Positions 4,883-5,014 of a stretch of DNA of 5,014 nucleotides are shown here, piece after piece. Under the pieces are notes generated by a model. The model saw only the letters and a program-made list of their open reading frames with translations. It was not told the origin of the DNA and ran no database searches. The stretch lies in NCBI GenBank assembly GCA_001796785.1, contig MGNL01000010.1, positions 3,747 to 8,760 of the forward strand. The letters run 5' to 3'. The stretch comes from Chloroflexi bacterium RBG_16_51_16 (GTDB taxonomy: Bacteria; Chloroflexota; Anaerolineae; Anaerolineales; Villigracilaceae). Numbering within the stretch: the stretch's first letter is position 1; every line of letters starts with the position of its first letter. Made by a program: the position numbers and the translations under genes.

Positions 4883-5014
4883 TTACGTGATGCAGTTTTT
4901 AATTAGGTACAAGTCGAATCGCCCCAGTCCCGGACCGGGGGGTTGTTTATCTGAAGGTCCTGATTCGTTATCGTCGTTATGGAACATGTCGTCCTTATCG
5001 TTAAGACGTTGCAA
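4883..5014 (-). CDS. Possible C-terminal end of a gene running in from the right, or a 34-codon small ORF
   Basis: The minus-strand frame entering at 5014 stays open for 43 codons to TAA 4885-4883, 48 nt before corA. It reads LQRLNDKDDMFHNDDNESG, then a Pro/Gly-rich stretch PSDKQPPGPGLG, then RFDLYLIKNCIT. An acidic linker followed by a short hydrophobic end looks like a protein C-terminus. Alternatively ATG 4987, preceded by AAGGA with 4-nt spacing, could start a 34-residue protein. I do not recognise it. A second minus frame and a plus-strand frame from ATG 4890 are also open over much of this stretch, so openness alone is weak evidence. If real, it would lie in an operon with corA. Confidence 0.35.
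   Translation of the reverse strand: MQRLNDKDDMFHNDDNESGPSDKQPPGPGLGRFDLYLIKNCIT
4922..4940. repeat. GC-rich 19-bp near-palindrome upstream of corA
   Basis: CCCCAGTCC and GGACCGGGG flank a single C and are inverted copies with one mismatch. The site is 88 nt upstream of the corA start, within the possible reading frame that covers 4883-5014. No T-run follows on either strand, so it is a poor terminator. It could be an operator or simply the DNA of a Pro/Gly-rich coding segment. Confidence 0.35.

Noticed and set aside
4964..5003. Short repeated words CGTTAT and TTATCGT near the right edge
   Set aside because: These are 6-7 bp copies with irregular spacing, too short to call iterons or a repeat array, and they can be explained by Asn/Asp codons on the minus strand.
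4890..5014. Plus-strand open frame from ATG 4890 to the window edge
   Set aside because: It has no ribosome binding site, its Ser/Leu-rich product looks like the antisense of the acidic minus-strand frame, and it would diverge from corA with no visible promoter.

Overview
The window looks like an ordinary chromosomal stretch of a free-living bacterium, with coding regions around 60% G+C by eye. Gene content and protein style (RecG, CoaD, a coiled-coil protein next to coaD, a short HicAB pair, possible leaderless transcription) fit a member of the Chloroflexota, perhaps Anaerolineae. This placement is inferred from protein resemblance and no marker gene here proves it.

Left part, plus strand (1-2899): the C-terminal two thirds of the DNA helicase gene recG; a 95-bp gap; coaD for phosphopantetheine adenylyltransferase (coenzyme A synthesis); a compact hicA-hicB toxin-antitoxin pair clearly richer in A+T than its neighbours; and a soluble alanine/glutamate-rich coiled-coil protein of unknown function. 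The run ends in a strong hairpin terminator starting at the last stop codon. The hicA start was moved to GTG 1945, which matches the family N-terminus and lies 7 nt after an extended -10 element, suggesting a leaderless transcript.

Right part, minus strand (2989-5014): reading right to left, a possible C-terminal coding fragment or small ORF at the window edge, a CorA-family divalent cation channel, and an SMP-30/gluconolactonase-family sugar-lactone hydrolase. The two groups converge on the terminator at 2899-2933, which has T-runs on both sides and can serve both. The corA ribosome binding site lies inside a predicted bulged stem that could hide it from the ribosome.

The genes are mostly housekeeping plus one mobile-type toxin-antitoxin module. 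I see no CRISPR array, insertion sequence, tRNA, rRNA or recognisable riboswitch class, and no clear new multi-gene system. The points most worth a second look are the corA leader hairpin, the hicAB islet with its leaderless promoter, the hendecad coiled-coil protein, and a 14-codon ORF ahead of coaD that resembles the CoaD N-terminus.
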